A DNA stretch of 62,622 nucleotides from Eubacterium sp. (GCA_017475235.1 JAFVGA010000010.1:1-62622), one strand, 5' to 3'; positions 7,370-16,673 are shown, numbered from the stretch's first letter. Notes: generated from the sequence alone by a model not told the origin. Numbers and translations are program-made.

Positions 7370-10342
7370 ATGGGAAAAGTAGAACAGGACGCAAAAATTC
7401 AAGATTTCAAAAATGCTATGAATAGCAGGGATTATGATGAGGCTGTGCAGATTGCTGACACTCTTGATATCAAGCATATCAGAGATAACAACTTGCTAAG
7501 TTTAGTTGCCGACGCATATGAACTGTCAAAGGATTACGAATTGGCGAAGCAGGTGCTTCTATACGCTTACGAAAATACAAAAGCCGGAAGACATTTGGCT
7601 TACAGACTATGTCTTGTTTCTATTAAAAATGGTGAGTTGGACGAAGCAGAAGAGTTCTACGAAGACTTCGTCGAAATGGCACCAAAGGACACTGGTCGAT
7701 ATGTTCTTCAGTACAAGATGGCTGAGGCAAAGAACGAGCCAAAGGATAAGTTAATCCAGATTTTAGAAGAGTATGTAAACATTGATATGGAAGAAAAGTG
7801 GGCTTACGAGCTTGCTAAGTTATACAAGGAAACTGGTGACACAGCTAAGTGCGTGGAACTATGTGATGAAATGGGACTATGGTTCTCAGAGGGACGTTAC
7901 ATTAAGAAGGCTATGGAACTTAAGAAATCTATTAAGCCACTTAATGTTACTCAGCAACAGCTGCTAGACAAAGAGGACCCTGTGGAAGAGGAAGAAGTGG
8001 TTGTGAAACCAAAGAGCGAGCCACACGTTTCGAAAAGTCCAATCGAATCAATTATGGAGAAACAGCCAGAGCGCACTCCGTATGTTGAACCAGAAGCTCC
8101 AAAGCCAATCGAGCCAGAGCCAAGAAGCAGTTTTGGTATCGATTTGAGCAAAGAAGGTTTCGAAGATCCAAAACCAGTTAAACCAGGTTTGGATAAACCA
8201 CTTGGTGAATCAAGTTTTGAGAATGAATACAAACCTTCATTTGATATTACAGAGATTAAGGTGGCGGATGAGCCAAAGATTGAGCCAGAAAACATTTTAA
8301 CTGCTCAACCAGTTGAGGAAGGACCACAGCAGATGAGCTTCTTCAACGATGACTCTCCAAATAATAATAAGTATGATGAGGCAAAGCCAAGTATGAGTTT
8401 TGAAAAACCAGATTTCTTAAAAGAAGAAAATATGCCAAGTATGGATGAGAAACCAGCAGAGGAATCTTTGCCGGGCGTTGGTGATGTGGAAGATATGCTT
8501 AAGTCACTTCAAGAGAGAGGTATCTTGGGAGCAGACACTGTGGACAAAGCAGTTAATGCAATTAACAGTGACACACATCAAATAGAAGAAGAATTGAAAG
8601 AAGAAGTAGACAGCATAATGAGCGAGCAGGAAACAGAGCCTGAAGAAGAAACTCCAGAAGAGGATGTTATTGTTCATGAACCGCTAGTTGATCCAGTAGT
8701 TGAGCCAGAAACTTCAGTTACAGAACAACCAGAAACTACAGCAGTGGATTACGAAAAACCACAGACTAGATATACACAAGAAAAACCAGAAGAGATTGAG
8801 CCAATCGTTCCAGAAATGGCAAGCAACTTCTCGGATGACGATGAAGTAGCAGAGAGAATCATTCAAGGTGAAGATTTCACACAGCCAGACATCCCTGAAG
8901 TAGAAGATGCTGAAGATAGCAAGTTCCACACTGTTCAGATGGGCAGCAAGTGGGAGGCTGATGATGAGAAGACTGTTGAGCCAATAGATGAAGAGGAAAG
9001 AGAACCAGTGGAAGCTGGAGTTATGGATGACTTTGACCCAGACGATATTGATTCAAATGTTGGTGGAACAAAAGAGATCGATGTTATGGCAAAACCTACA
9101 GAAATTATGCCTGACAGCGATGAACTAGAAAAAGAGAGCAAGAAACCTTACCAGGAAGCTAAAGTATTGGATGAAGCAGTTCGTCCAACAAGTGAGCAGC
9201 CAAAGGATGTTCCAGTGTTTGATTTATCTGGTGAATATACTTCACAGGACAACAGCGAACCAGAAGTTGAAGAGCCAACTCCAGTAGAGCAGACAAATGA
9301 AATGCCTGCGCTAGAGGAAGAGCCAAAAGAGAACAAAATCTTAAAAGAATCTAGTGACAATTCTGCAAAGATAGATATGATTTCTGGAGATGCTCCTGAC
9401 AATAAGCCAGAGCCAAAACCAGAACCAAAGGAAGAACCAAAAGAGGAACCAAAGGAAGAGGCAAAAGAAGAGCCAGAAGAAGACTTGGGTGCAACAAAGC
9501 AAGTGGACGTTCCAACAAAGAAAGAGTTGAAACAGAAGATGCGTAAAGAAAAGAAGAAAGAGTTAGATACTGAGCGCGTTAAATTCGACGTGGAAGACAG
9601 TGACATGGCTGTATTCGGCAACTACCTAAACGTAGAAGGCCTAGAAGATACAGTTAAGAAAGTATGTAATGATTTAATTCAGAAATTTACTGGACAGAAA
9701 AAAGATGCAAGCGCAAATGTTATCGTGATGGGCGACGAGAAGACTGGAAAGACAACAATGGCCATCGAGATTATCAAACTCGTCAATAAGAAGAGTGATA
9801 GAAGAAATAGAAAGATTGCGAAGATTAGTGCAAGCACTTTGAACAAGAAGAGTTTCACAAGTGTACTTGGTAAAATCCAAGGCTGCGATTTGATTGTTGA
9901 GAATGCACATGATATTCACGTGACAACTATTCAGGAGATGGTAAAATCTCTATCTCCAAACACAATCGATTCCATTATTATTTTGGAAGCAGAGACTGAG
10001 CCTATGGAAGAACTTCTAAATTCTACATTTAGTCTTGGTCAGACATTTGATCACGTTATCAAAATTAAACAGTATAACATCAGAGAGTGGGTAGCTTACG
10101 GCAGTGAATACGCTAAGACTCAAGGCTACAAGCTCGACGAAGTAGCTGAGCTCGCATTGTTCAAAGCAATAGACGATGCCTTCGGCGCGCACAAAGGTAT
10201 CAGCAAACTAGACGTGGAAGAAATCATCGACAAAGCAATCGACAGAAGCGAGAGATTCGGCAAAAAGATTTCAGGAATCTTTGGAAAGAAAAACGACGGA
10301 CTCAAATTGTTAGATGAGTCAGATTTCAATATAAATCTATAG
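7370..10342 (+). CDS. TPR / long acidic linker / degenerate AAA+ protein of unknown function
   Basis: I do not recognise this 990-residue protein as a named family. Residues 1-190 are TPR-like helices (for example RDYDEAVQIADTLD, then GELDEAEEFYEDFVEMAPKD). Residues about 195-740 form a Glu/Pro/Ser-rich, strongly acidic and probably disordered linker with repeats such as KPEPKEEPKEEPKEE. Residues about 745-990 look like an AAA+ module with Walker A G788DEKTGKTT796. At the Walker B position stands CDLIVENAHD (about 839-848), without the usual D-E pair. The TPR-plus-AAA layout and the tail (QTFDHVIKIKQYNIREW, AKTQGYKLDEVAE) recall EccA/CbxX ATPases, but the arginine finger seems lost. It follows recR by about 20 nt and precedes the transketolase genes. 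No signal or membrane segment is seen, so it is cytoplasmic. Confidence 0.75.
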   Translation: MGKVEQDAKIQDFKNAMNSRDYDEAVQIADTLDIKHIRDNNLLSLVADAYELSKDYELAKQVLLYAYENTKAGRHLAYRLCLVSIKNGELDEAEEFYEDFVEMAPKDTGRYVLQYKMAEAKNEPKDKLIQILEEYVNIDMEEKWAYELAKLYKETGDTAKCVELCDEMGLWFSEGRYIKKAMELKKSIKPLNVTQQQLLDKEDPVEEEEVVVKPKSEPHVSKSPIESIMEKQPERTPYVEPEAPKPIEPEPRSSFGIDLSKEGFEDPKPVKPGLDKPLGESSFENEYKPSFDITEIKVADEPKIEPENILTAQPVEEGPQQMSFFNDDSPNNNKYDEAKPSMSFEKPDFLKEENMPSMDEKPAEESLPGVGDVEDMLKSLQERGILGADTVDKAVNAINSDTHQIEEELKEEVDSIMSEQETEPEEETPEEDVIVHEPLVDPVVEPETSVTEQPETTAVDYEKPQTRYTQEKPEEIEPIVPEMASNFSDDDEVAERIIQGEDFTQPDIPEVEDAEDSKFHTVQMGSKWEADDEKTVEPIDEEEREPVEAGVMDDFDPDDIDSNVGGTKEIDVMAKPTEIMPDSDELEKESKKPYQEAKVLDEAVRPTSEQPKDVPVFDLSGEYTSQDNSEPEVEEPTPVEQTNEMPALEEEPKENKILKESSDNSAKIDMISGDAPDNKPEPKPEPKEEPKEEPKEEAKEEPEEDLGATKQVDVPTKKELKQKMRKEKKKELDTERVKFDVEDSDMAVFGNYLNVEGLEDTVKKVCNDLIQKFTGQKKDASANVIVMGDEKTGKTTMAIEIIKLVNKKSDRRNRKIAKISASTLNKKSFTSVLGKIQGCDLIVENAHDIHVTTIQEMVKSLSPNTIDSIIILEAETEPMEELLNSTFSLGQTFDHVIKIKQYNIREWVAYGSEYAKTQGYKLDEVAELALFKAIDDAFGAHKGISKLDVEEIIDKAIDRSERFGKKISGIFGKKNDGLKLLDESDFNINL

Positions 10343-10357
10343 TAGAGAGGAAAAGCG

Positions 10358-11179
10358 ATGGAAAAGAAGGATCTTCAAAACATTGCAAATGAAGTGAGAA
10401 AAAGCATTATTGTGCAGACACATGCTGCCAAGTCGGGACATCCGGGTGGTTCACTTTCTTGTGCAGATATGCTTACATATTTGTACTTCGAAGAGTTGAA
10501 TGTTGACCCTAAAAATCCTGACGATCCAGACAGAGACAGATTTGTGTTGTCGAAGGGACATTCTGCACCAGCACTTTATGGTGTGTTGGCGGAGAAAGGC
10601 TTTATTCCTAAAGAGGATTTGGATTCTCTTAGAAAGCCTGAGTCTTACTTGCAGGGACATCCTGATATGAAACACACTCCTGGCGTTGATATGTCAGCAG
10701 GTTCTCTTGGACAAGGATTTTCAACAGCAGTTGGAATGGCGCTCGCTGCAAAGATGGATGGCAAATCTTACAGAACTTATGCAGTGTTAGGTGATGGAGA
10801 GATTGAAGAAGGACAAATCTGGGAAGCAGCAATGTTTGCCGGACACAGAAAGTTAGACAACTTGGTAGCGATAGTGGACAACAACAATCTTCAGATAGAT
10901 GGAACATTGGACGAAGTTTGTTCACCATATCCTATTGAGCAAAAGTTTGAGGCGTTCAACTTCTATGTAATCGACATTAACGGTCACGACTTCGACGAAA
11001 TCAGAGCAGCTCTAGATGAAGCTAGGGACGTTAAGGACAAACCTACAGCAATCATTATGAGAACTGTGAAAGGTAAAGGAGTATCGTATATGGAAGACCA
11101 GGTCGGTTGGCATGGAAAAGCTCCAGACGATGAGTTGTGCGAACAAGCCCTTAATGAATTAGAGGGAGGTGAAGCATAA
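10358..11179 (+). CDS. Transketolase, N-terminal (TPP-binding) subunit
   Basis: A 273-residue half-transketolase. It contains the substrate/TPP His region AAKSGHPGGSLSCADM, the SKGHSAPALYG loop, and the TPP motif GDGEIEEGQIWEAAMF ending in IVDNNN. It transfers two-carbon ketol units in the non-oxidative pentose phosphate pathway, together with the next gene. The stop overlaps the downstream ATG by one base, as expected for stoichiometric synthesis of two subunits. It follows the AAA-like gene by 15 nt and may share its transcript. Confidence 0.94.
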   Translation: MEKKDLQNIANEVRKSIIVQTHAAKSGHPGGSLSCADMLTYLYFEELNVDPKNPDDPDRDRFVLSKGHSAPALYGVLAEKGFIPKEDLDSLRKPESYLQGHPDMKHTPGVDMSAGSLGQGFSTAVGMALAAKMDGKSYRTYAVLGDGEIEEGQIWEAAMFAGHRKLDNLVAIVDNNNLQIDGTLDEVCSPYPIEQKFEAFNFYVIDINGHDFDEIRAALDEARDVKDKPTAIIMRTVKGKGVSYMEDQVGWHGKAPDDELCEQALNELEGGEA

Positions 11180-12117
11180 TGGCAGAAGAAAAAAGAATTG
11201 CTACTAGAGAAGCGTATGGTGATGCTTTAATAGAACTAGCAAAAGAGCATGAAGATTTGATAGTGCTTGATGCCGATTTGGCAGGTGCTACCAAAACAAA
11301 TAAATTCCAAAAAGAATTTCCAGACAGACATATCGATTGTGGTATTGCAGAGCAGAATATGATGGGCATAGCAGCAGGTCTATCAACTTGTGGTAAGGTC
11401 CCATTCGCTTCTACATTTGCAATGTTCGCAGCAGGCCGTGCTTACGAACAAATCAGAAACACAATCGGTTATCCACATCTCAATGTGAAAATTGGTGCTA
11501 CACACGCAGGAATCTCAGTGGGAGAAGATGGAGCTACACACCAGTGTAACGAAGACATCGCTCTTATGAGAACAATCCCGGGCATGACAATCATTAACCC
11601 AGCGGATTCTGTGGAAGCATTCCAGGCAGTTAGGGCTGCGTACGAGATTGATGGCCCAGTGTACTTGAGATTTGGTCGCTTGGCTGCACCAGTTATAAAT
11701 GACGAGTCTTATAAATTCGAGCTCGGCAAAGGTGTGAAGATGAAAGAGGGAAGTGATGTTACAATCATTGCGACAGGCCTTATGGTTTCATCTGCACTAG
11801 ACGCAGCAGATATGCTACTTAGAGATGGTATTGATGCTGAGGTGATTAACATTCACACAATCAAGCCAATCGACAAAGACATCATTATTGAGTCAGCTAA
11901 AAAGACTGGCAGAGTGGTGACAGTGGAAGAACACTCAGTGATTGGTGGCCTAGGAGATGCTGTATCAGATGTGCTTGTTTCATATCAGCCAACAGTTCAG
12001 ACTAAGATTGGTATCAATGATGAGTATGGTCATTCAGGACCAGCATTAGAACTCTTAAGTGAATACAGATTAGATGGCGAAGGAATTTGTGCAACTATTA
12101 AAGAAATATTTGCATAA
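11179..12117 (+). CDS. Transketolase, C-terminal (pyrimidine-binding) subunit
   Basis: A 312-residue second half of the split transketolase. It shows the pyrimidine-binding region DCGIAEQNMMGIAAGLS with the catalytic Glu, GATHAGISVGEDGATHQ, and the C-terminal domain ending with EEHSVIGGLGDAV. Split transketolases of this type are common in clostridia and archaea. A strong bidirectional terminator follows directly. Confidence 0.94.
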   Translation: MAEEKRIATREAYGDALIELAKEHEDLIVLDADLAGATKTNKFQKEFPDRHIDCGIAEQNMMGIAAGLSTCGKVPFASTFAMFAAGRAYEQIRNTIGYPHLNVKIGATHAGISVGEDGATHQCNEDIALMRTIPGMTIINPADSVEAFQAVRAAYEIDGPVYLRFGRLAAPVINDESYKFELGKGVKMKEGSDVTIIATGLMVSSALDAADMLLRDGIDAEVINIHTIKPIDKDIIIESAKKTGRVVTVEEHSVIGGLGDAVSDVLVSYQPTVQTKIGINDEYGHSGPALELLSEYRLDGEGICATIKEIFA

Positions 12118-12130
12118 AATCACAATAAAA

Positions 12131-12163
12131 AAGAAGCGGTGGTTTTTCCACCGCTTCTTTTTC
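12131..12163. terminator. Bidirectional terminator between converging genes
   Basis: AAGAAGCGGTGG (12131-12142) pairs perfectly with CCACCGCTTCTT (12148-12159). A-rich and T-rich flanks on either side allow use from both strands. Confidence 0.92.
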
Positions 12164-12168
12164 TATGC

Positions 12169-12798
12169 TTATCCGTTGATTCTCCAGTCTAATGGATCGT
12201 CATCTGAATCATCTTCGTCCACATCGTCAATTGATCCATCGATATCATCTACTAAATGACTATCTTCATTCACCGACAACACGTCCAAAGATATCTTTAA
12301 TAGATTGTCAACCTCCTCTTCAGGGATATCCATTTCCTTAGCTAATTCGCTTGCTTCTGGCACTCGGCCAAGTTTTTCAGTCAACCTTTTTGTCGTCTCA
12401 TCTAGAAGATTAAGCTTGTCAGCCAGCTTTTGACTGATTTGATCCGAAGCAGCTTGCTCTTCTATAGCGTTTTCGAATGCTTCTGTCACAGCTTCATCGA
12501 CCAGTTCGTCAAATGATTCAAGATCAGCGTCTCCATCATAATCGGATACCACTTCCGTGAGTGCAACGTTTCCTTCTTGAATCAGATCACTAAAGGTTAC
12601 GCCCTTATCGCGGTAGTCCTGAGCCATTTCAGCAACATGTAAAAGCATTGAATTAACTAATTCTTCGACCACTGAAGAATCTCCGTCAGCTAATCGTGTT
12701 ATTAATTCTTCTTTTTCTTCGTCCGAAAGTTGAGGAATGTTCTCCACATCCTTCATATACATTTCTATTACTGCTAATTCCTTATTAGTCTCTGTCAT
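12169..12798 (-). CDS. Degenerate, acidic sigma-70-like protein without a promoter-binding region
   Basis: A 209-residue protein that aligns by eye with primary sigma factors over regions 1.2 to 3. Region 1.2 is IEMYMKDVENIPQLSDEEKE, the core-binding region 2.2 is FSDLIQEGNVAL, and region 3 is LTEKLGRVPEASELAKEMDI. The stretch that should hold the aromatic, basic melting and -10 reading helices (2.3-2.4) is instead DADLESFDELVDEAVTEAFE, acidic and lacking the FSTYATWWIR-type residues. Region 4 is absent and the C-terminus is an Asp-rich tail. It could bind RNA polymerase core but should not open promoters, so it may be a regulator or decoy. It converges on the transketolase operon and diverges from the next gene. 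Confidence 0.8.
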   Translation of the reverse strand: MTETNKELAVIEMYMKDVENIPQLSDEEKEELITRLADGDSSVVEELVNSMLLHVAEMAQDYRDKGVTFSDLIQEGNVALTEVVSDYDGDADLESFDELVDEAVTEAFENAIEEQAASDQISQKLADKLNLLDETTKRLTEKLGRVPEASELAKEMDIPEEEVDNLLKISLDVLSVNEDSHLVDDIDGSIDDVDEDDSDDDPLDWRING

Positions 12799-12861
12799 AA
12801 TGTGTTCCTCATTATCAAATTTATCCGTATCTTTAATATAATATTATGATAAATAAAAGCC

Positions 12862-12890
12862 TTGAAAAAATCAAGATATATGGGTAACAT
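12862..12890 (+). promoter_or_regulatory. Promoter of the NTF2-like membrane protein gene
   Basis: -35 TTGAAA (12862-12867) and -10 TAACAT (12885-12890) are 17 nt apart. The TTG could be misread as a start codon because the frame is open from there. The ATG at 12925 with GAAGGA seven bases upstream is the better start. Confidence 0.55.
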
Positions 12891-12924
12891 TTTAACAGAG
12901 ACAAATTCGACGAAGGATATAATA

Positions 12925-13839
12925 ATGAAGGAAAGTACAAAAGAAAAAATTAAAGCGTTTAGAAAAACTAGAATCTATTCATTCGTGATAATTCTAGTAG
13001 CAATAGCAGCGTGTATTCTTATAGGAATGGGAATTGCATTTTACCAGCACGCAAACAATCCAACAGACGAGGGTTCGAAATACCTTCGTGCATTTATAAT
13101 GCAGGATTACAACACTATGTATAAGATGGTGGACAAGGACACTAGCAAGATTAGCAAAGAAAAGTTCATCGAGAAGATGCGCAGTCTTCGTCAAACATAT
13201 CAGATTGACTCATACGATATTGGCAAAGTTGAAAGTAAAGATGGCTCACAGTATATCACTATGACATGTACAAATGATCAAACTAAAGAAAAGAAGGATT
13301 TCATAGTGTACTTTTCAAAACACGGTTTCTTTAATCCTACATACTTGGTTGATTTGAGCAAAGTGAATGAGGATCAGCAGATGATTGCAAACGAGAATCA
13401 GGATACTCTCGGCAAGTCAGCTGATGCAGTAGTCAGCAGATACTACACTGCAGTTAAAAACAATGACAAGAAGTGTGACGACATATTAAGTTTGTTTAAA
13501 AACAAGAACAGAGTTAAGAAAAAAGTGAGAGCCAGCGTTAAAAAGACTAACAAGACTTTAACGAAGGGTTCGCAGAAGAAAAAGGTTAAGAGATACGTTG
13601 TCAAAGACATAAATATTAATTCAATCAAGAAGGATTTCATATATGACGCAAAGAAAAAGCAGTTCACTGTGACCTATAGCTATAATTATAAGTACAAATC
13701 TGCTACAAATATTTCTCTTTCAAACAGTTATGTCTTTAAAAAGAAGGGAAAGAGAAAGGCCATTATGACTTTGACCTATGACTTCGACGGCGACAAAGTA
13801 TCATTAGTAGATTTCAAGATGATTGACAAGAAAAAATAG
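12925..13839 (+). CDS. Membrane-anchored protein with NTF2-like (MecA_N-type) domain
   Basis: A 304-residue protein starting at ATG 12925 (GAAGGA at 12912-12917). A short basic N-terminus precedes one transmembrane helix (SFVIILVAIAACILIGMGI). The following segment (EGSKYLRAFIMQDYNTMYKM, then SKISKEKFIEKMRSLRQTY) resembles the NTF2-like N-terminal domain of transpeptidases such as PBP2a. A second, lysine-rich extracellular half follows. No transpeptidase domain is present, so it is not an enzyme of that kind. It lies upstream of murA but has its own promoter. Function unknown; a cell-envelope role is plausible. Confidence 0.75.
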   Translation: MKESTKEKIKAFRKTRIYSFVIILVAIAACILIGMGIAFYQHANNPTDEGSKYLRAFIMQDYNTMYKMVDKDTSKISKEKFIEKMRSLRQTYQIDSYDIGKVESKDGSQYITMTCTNDQTKEKKDFIVYFSKHGFFNPTYLVDLSKVNEDQQMIANENQDTLGKSADAVVSRYYTAVKNNDKKCDDILSLFKNKNRVKKKVRASVKKTNKTLTKGSQKKKVKRYVVKDININSIKKDFIYDAKKKQFTVTYSYNYKYKSATNISLSNSYVFKKKGKRKAIMTLTYDFDGDKVSLVDFKMIDKKK

Positions 13840-13875
13840 ATTTGGTTTACATAAAATACTCGTAAAAAGTAGATA

Positions 13876-13904
13876 TTGAGTATTTATAGGCCTAATGTTA
13901 TAAT
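13876..13904 (+). promoter_or_regulatory. murA promoter
   Basis: -35 TTGAGT (13876-13881) and -10 TATAAT (13899-13904), spacer 17 nt. A small hairpin (TATGGGTAC with GTATCCATA) follows in the leader. Confidence 0.75.
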
Positions 13905-13961
13905 GTTTTTGTATTATGGGTACTTGTATCCATAGCATTTTTGTGCAATTAGGAGAAGAAC

Positions 13962-15254
13962 ATGGAACGTTATGTAATTAAGGGCGGATCACCACTTAGT
14001 GGTGAGGTTGAAGTAGGTGGAGCGAAGAACGCTGCGCTTGGACTTTTGGCCGCTGCCATTATGACAAATGAAGACGTTACAATTGAAAATCTACCTGACG
14101 TTAGTGATATAAATCAGTTGATCGATGCTATTGAAAACATCGGAGCAACTGTTAAAAGAGACGACAGACATACTGTCACAATAAATGGAAGCACTATCAA
14201 ATCTCATGTTGTCGACTATGAACAGATGAGAAAGATTAGAGCTTCTTATTATTTGCTTGGAGCTTTACTTGGAAAGATGAGTAAGGCAGAGGTTGCACTT
14301 CCTGGCGGATGTGCTATCGGTTCAAGACCTATCGATCAGCACTTGAAAGGTTTCAGAGCTTTGGGCGCTGATATCATTACTGATCACGGTATGGTTAATG
14401 CTCAAGCAGATAGACTTGTTGGAAGTCACATTTTCTTTGACGTGGTCTCAGTTGGAGCAACTATCAACGTTATGCTTGCTGCAGTTAAGGCAGAGGGCAG
14501 AACTGTAATTGAGAACGCTGCCAAAGAGCCACACATAGTTGACGTTGCCAACATGCTCAACAGTATGGGCGCTAACATTCGTGGTGCTGGTACTGATAAG
14601 ATTCGTATTCAGGGTGTTCCTACACTTCATGGAACCGTTTATAGTACAATTCCAGATCAGATTGAGGCTGGTACATTTATGTGTGCGGCAGCAGCTACTG
14701 GAGGAGAAGTTTTGATTAAAAATGTAATCCCACGACACTTGGAGTCTATTTCATCTAAACTTATTGAAATGGGATGTACAGTTATTGAATATGACGATGC
14801 AGTTAGAGTTAAGGCTGGGGACTTTATTAGAGGAGCGAAGATTAAGACACTTCCATATCCAGGTTTCCCAACAGATATGCAGCCACAGATGACTGCTGTA
14901 TTGTCGCTAGCAAACGGAAACAGTTCTGTTACAGAGAGTATCTTTGAGAACAGATTTAAATATGTAGATGAGCTCAATAGAATGGGCGCAATTATTAAGG
15001 TGGAAGCAAACGCTGCATTTATTACAGGTGTCGGCGGTTTGCAGGGAGCAGAAGTTTCCGCACCAGACTTGAGAGCGGGTGCTGCACTTGTTATTGCAGG
15101 TCTTGCAGCAAACGGATTTACTACAGTGAACGATATTGTTTATATCAAGAGAGGTTATGAACGTTTTGTTGAAAAACTCAAAGGTTTAGGCGCTGTTATC
15201 GATACAGTTAGTTCGGAACAAGAAGAGCAGAAGTTTAAACTAAAAGTAGGATAA
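13962..15254 (+). CDS. murA: UDP-N-acetylglucosamine 1-carboxyvinyltransferase
   Basis: A 430-residue EPSP-synthase-fold enzyme that transfers enolpyruvate from PEP to UDP-GlcNAc, the first committed step of peptidoglycan synthesis. The catalytic cysteine is C117 in LPGGCAIGSRPIDQHLKG, equivalent to Cys115 of E. coli, so fosfomycin sensitivity is expected. GGAKNAALGLLAAAIM at the N-terminus and YPGFPTDMQPQMTA are also diagnostic. It is transcribed from its own promoter. Low-GC Gram-positives often have two paralogues; only one is seen here. Confidence 0.96.
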   Translation: MERYVIKGGSPLSGEVEVGGAKNAALGLLAAAIMTNEDVTIENLPDVSDINQLIDAIENIGATVKRDDRHTVTINGSTIKSHVVDYEQMRKIRASYYLLGALLGKMSKAEVALPGGCAIGSRPIDQHLKGFRALGADIITDHGMVNAQADRLVGSHIFFDVVSVGATINVMLAAVKAEGRTVIENAAKEPHIVDVANMLNSMGANIRGAGTDKIRIQGVPTLHGTVYSTIPDQIEAGTFMCAAAATGGEVLIKNVIPRHLESISSKLIEMGCTVIEYDDAVRVKAGDFIRGAKIKTLPYPGFPTDMQPQMTAVLSLANGNSSVTESIFENRFKYVDELNRMGAIIKVEANAAFITGVGGLQGAEVSAPDLRAGAALVIAGLAANGFTTVNDIVYIKRGYERFVEKLKGLGAVIDTVSSEQEEQKFKLKVG

Positions 15255-15333
15255 ATAACATATTTTTATTACAATTATTTATTACAATCATTTTCAGAAG
15301 AAAAAGTTTGAAAAACTTTAAAAGGAGACCGAG

Positions 15334-16599
15334 ATGAAGAGATTATCATTAATAATAATCCCAATTTCATTATTGTTCTTAGGCGTGTTTGTATTTACAG
15401 GCTCTAAGGATGTTGAGGCTGCCAATGGCGACAGAGCTAGTTATGCTCTTGACCCTTGGACATTCTGGCAGACGGGTGTAACTACAGATGATTGGAATAG
15501 ATGGGAGTTGTCTGCATTTGAACGTGTTGAGATGCGAGATAATGCAACTGATATTGCAAACCCAATATACAACAATGATCCTACTCCTACCAATCCAAAT
15601 ATGAGTCCTAGAATTTATGAGGGACAGTGGTTTGCACATAGTGCCCCAACCACACATAAAAAAGACCAAGAACGTACAGTTATAACTAAAGGTGTTGCAC
15701 ATGGTTATGTTGCAAAAATCGAGAGTAACGGATGGTCAGGAAAGTGGATTCCAGATCCAACAGAACCAGACCCAATGACTGATCCACCTAAGTGGGGAGA
15801 AACTACAACTTATCAAGAAACTACTTCTTTTGTACCTTACTTGATGGACAACAACCCTTACACAGTAAGATGTTGGACAACAGCTAGAAATCTAAAGAAA
15901 AATAGAACATATACTTTCACATTTGATGCATATATTGGTGATGATTGTACTTATGCAGATCCTTCTTGGAAGATGGAAGAGCACAATAATCAACCAGCAC
16001 CTAGAATTAAAGCTACAAACAAATATGCAAAGATTGTTGGAACAAATGAATCAGGAACAATCCTATTTGTTAGATATTTAGATATCACTCAGACAAAGAA
16101 AACATTCAAGTTTAACTTTGATATGGATTCTAGTCATTCATCAGTCAAAGTAGAGATGATGTATGGATCATTCTTACTTGAAGGTCCAATTATCAAACAT
16201 GAAGAAGTTGTTTGGGGCGGTTCAGTTTATATTGAAAACTGTGATATTATTCAAGGCAACTTGAATGAGCCAGAAACTACTACAGTAGCTAGACATGGTG
16301 GTGGCGGTGGTTATGATGAATGGTACGAAGAACCAGAAAAAATCACTGGCGTAAAGGCTAAATCTAAAGCTAAGAAATCTATTACTCTTTCTTGGAAAAA
16401 AGAAGAGAACTCAACTAGATATCAATACAATTATGCACTAAAGAAAAACTTCAAGGGTGGAAAGAAGAAATACACCACGAAGAGTAAAGTTACTATTAAA
16501 AAGCTTAAGAGAAAGAAAACATACTACTTCAGAGTACGAGGCATGAACGACGACTACACAGGTGCATGGAGTGCTAAGAAGAAGTGCAAAGTTAAGTAA
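15334..16599 (+). CDS. Secreted protein with CBM-like domain and basic FN3-like C-terminus
   Basis: A 421-residue exported protein with a signal peptide ending near VEAANG (residue 30). Residues about 35-320 are aromatic-rich (YALDPWTFWQTG, then TYTFTFDAYIGDD) and look like a beta-sandwich carbohydrate-binding module; no catalytic motif was found. A Gly-rich hinge (HGGGGGYDEW) leads to a lysine-rich FN3-like domain (about 338-421: KITGVKAKSKAKKSITLSWK, ending GAWSAKKKCKVK). That module is related to those of the proteins at 56-62 kb. SD AAAGGAG precedes the ATG. It is monocistronic, with a terminator downstream. Confidence 0.75.
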   Translation: MKRLSLIIIPISLLFLGVFVFTGSKDVEAANGDRASYALDPWTFWQTGVTTDDWNRWELSAFERVEMRDNATDIANPIYNNDPTPTNPNMSPRIYEGQWFAHSAPTTHKKDQERTVITKGVAHGYVAKIESNGWSGKWIPDPTEPDPMTDPPKWGETTTYQETTSFVPYLMDNNPYTVRCWTTARNLKKNRTYTFTFDAYIGDDCTYADPSWKMEEHNNQPAPRIKATNKYAKIVGTNESGTILFVRYLDITQTKKTFKFNFDMDSSHSSVKVEMMYGSFLLEGPIIKHEEVVWGGSVYIENCDIIQGNLNEPETTTVARHGGGGGYDEWYEEPEKITGVKAKSKAKKSITLSWKKEENSTRYQYNYALKKNFKGGKKKYTTKSKVTIKKLKRKKTYYFRVRGMNDDYTGAWSAKKKCKVK

Positions 16600-16623
16600 A
16601 AAATCAAATAATGATATAATTAG

Positions 16624-16666
16624 AATAAGATTAGTCAATAAAACTTGACTAATCTTATTTTATTTG
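16624..16666 (+). terminator. Terminator after the secreted protein gene
   Basis: AATAAGATTAGTCAA (16624-16638) pairs with TTGACTAATCTTATT (16645-16659), followed by TTATTTG. The 3' arm also supplies the TTGACT -35 of leuA. Confidence 0.85.
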
Positions 16667-16673
16667 TTATAAA
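16645..16673 (+). promoter_or_regulatory. Candidate leuA promoter overlapping the upstream terminator
   Basis: -35 TTGACT (16645-16650) and -10 TATAAA (16668-16673), spacer 17 nt. The remaining leader of about 55 nt is too short for a T-box or leader-peptide attenuator. Confidence 0.6.

Noticed and set aside
8935-9621. Antisense Ser/Phe-rich open frames within the 990-residue protein gene
   Set aside because: They are the reverse reading of Glu/Pro/Lys codons in the acidic linker and show no start signals.
12169-12798. Working alternative sigma factor
   Set aside because: The promoter-recognition and melting segments are missing or acidic, so a sigma role is not supported.
12862-12924. TTG start giving a 21-residue longer NTF2-like protein
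   Set aside because: No ribosome site precedes it, the TTG fits a -35 box, and ATG 12925 has a well-spaced GAAGGA before a normal membrane anchor.
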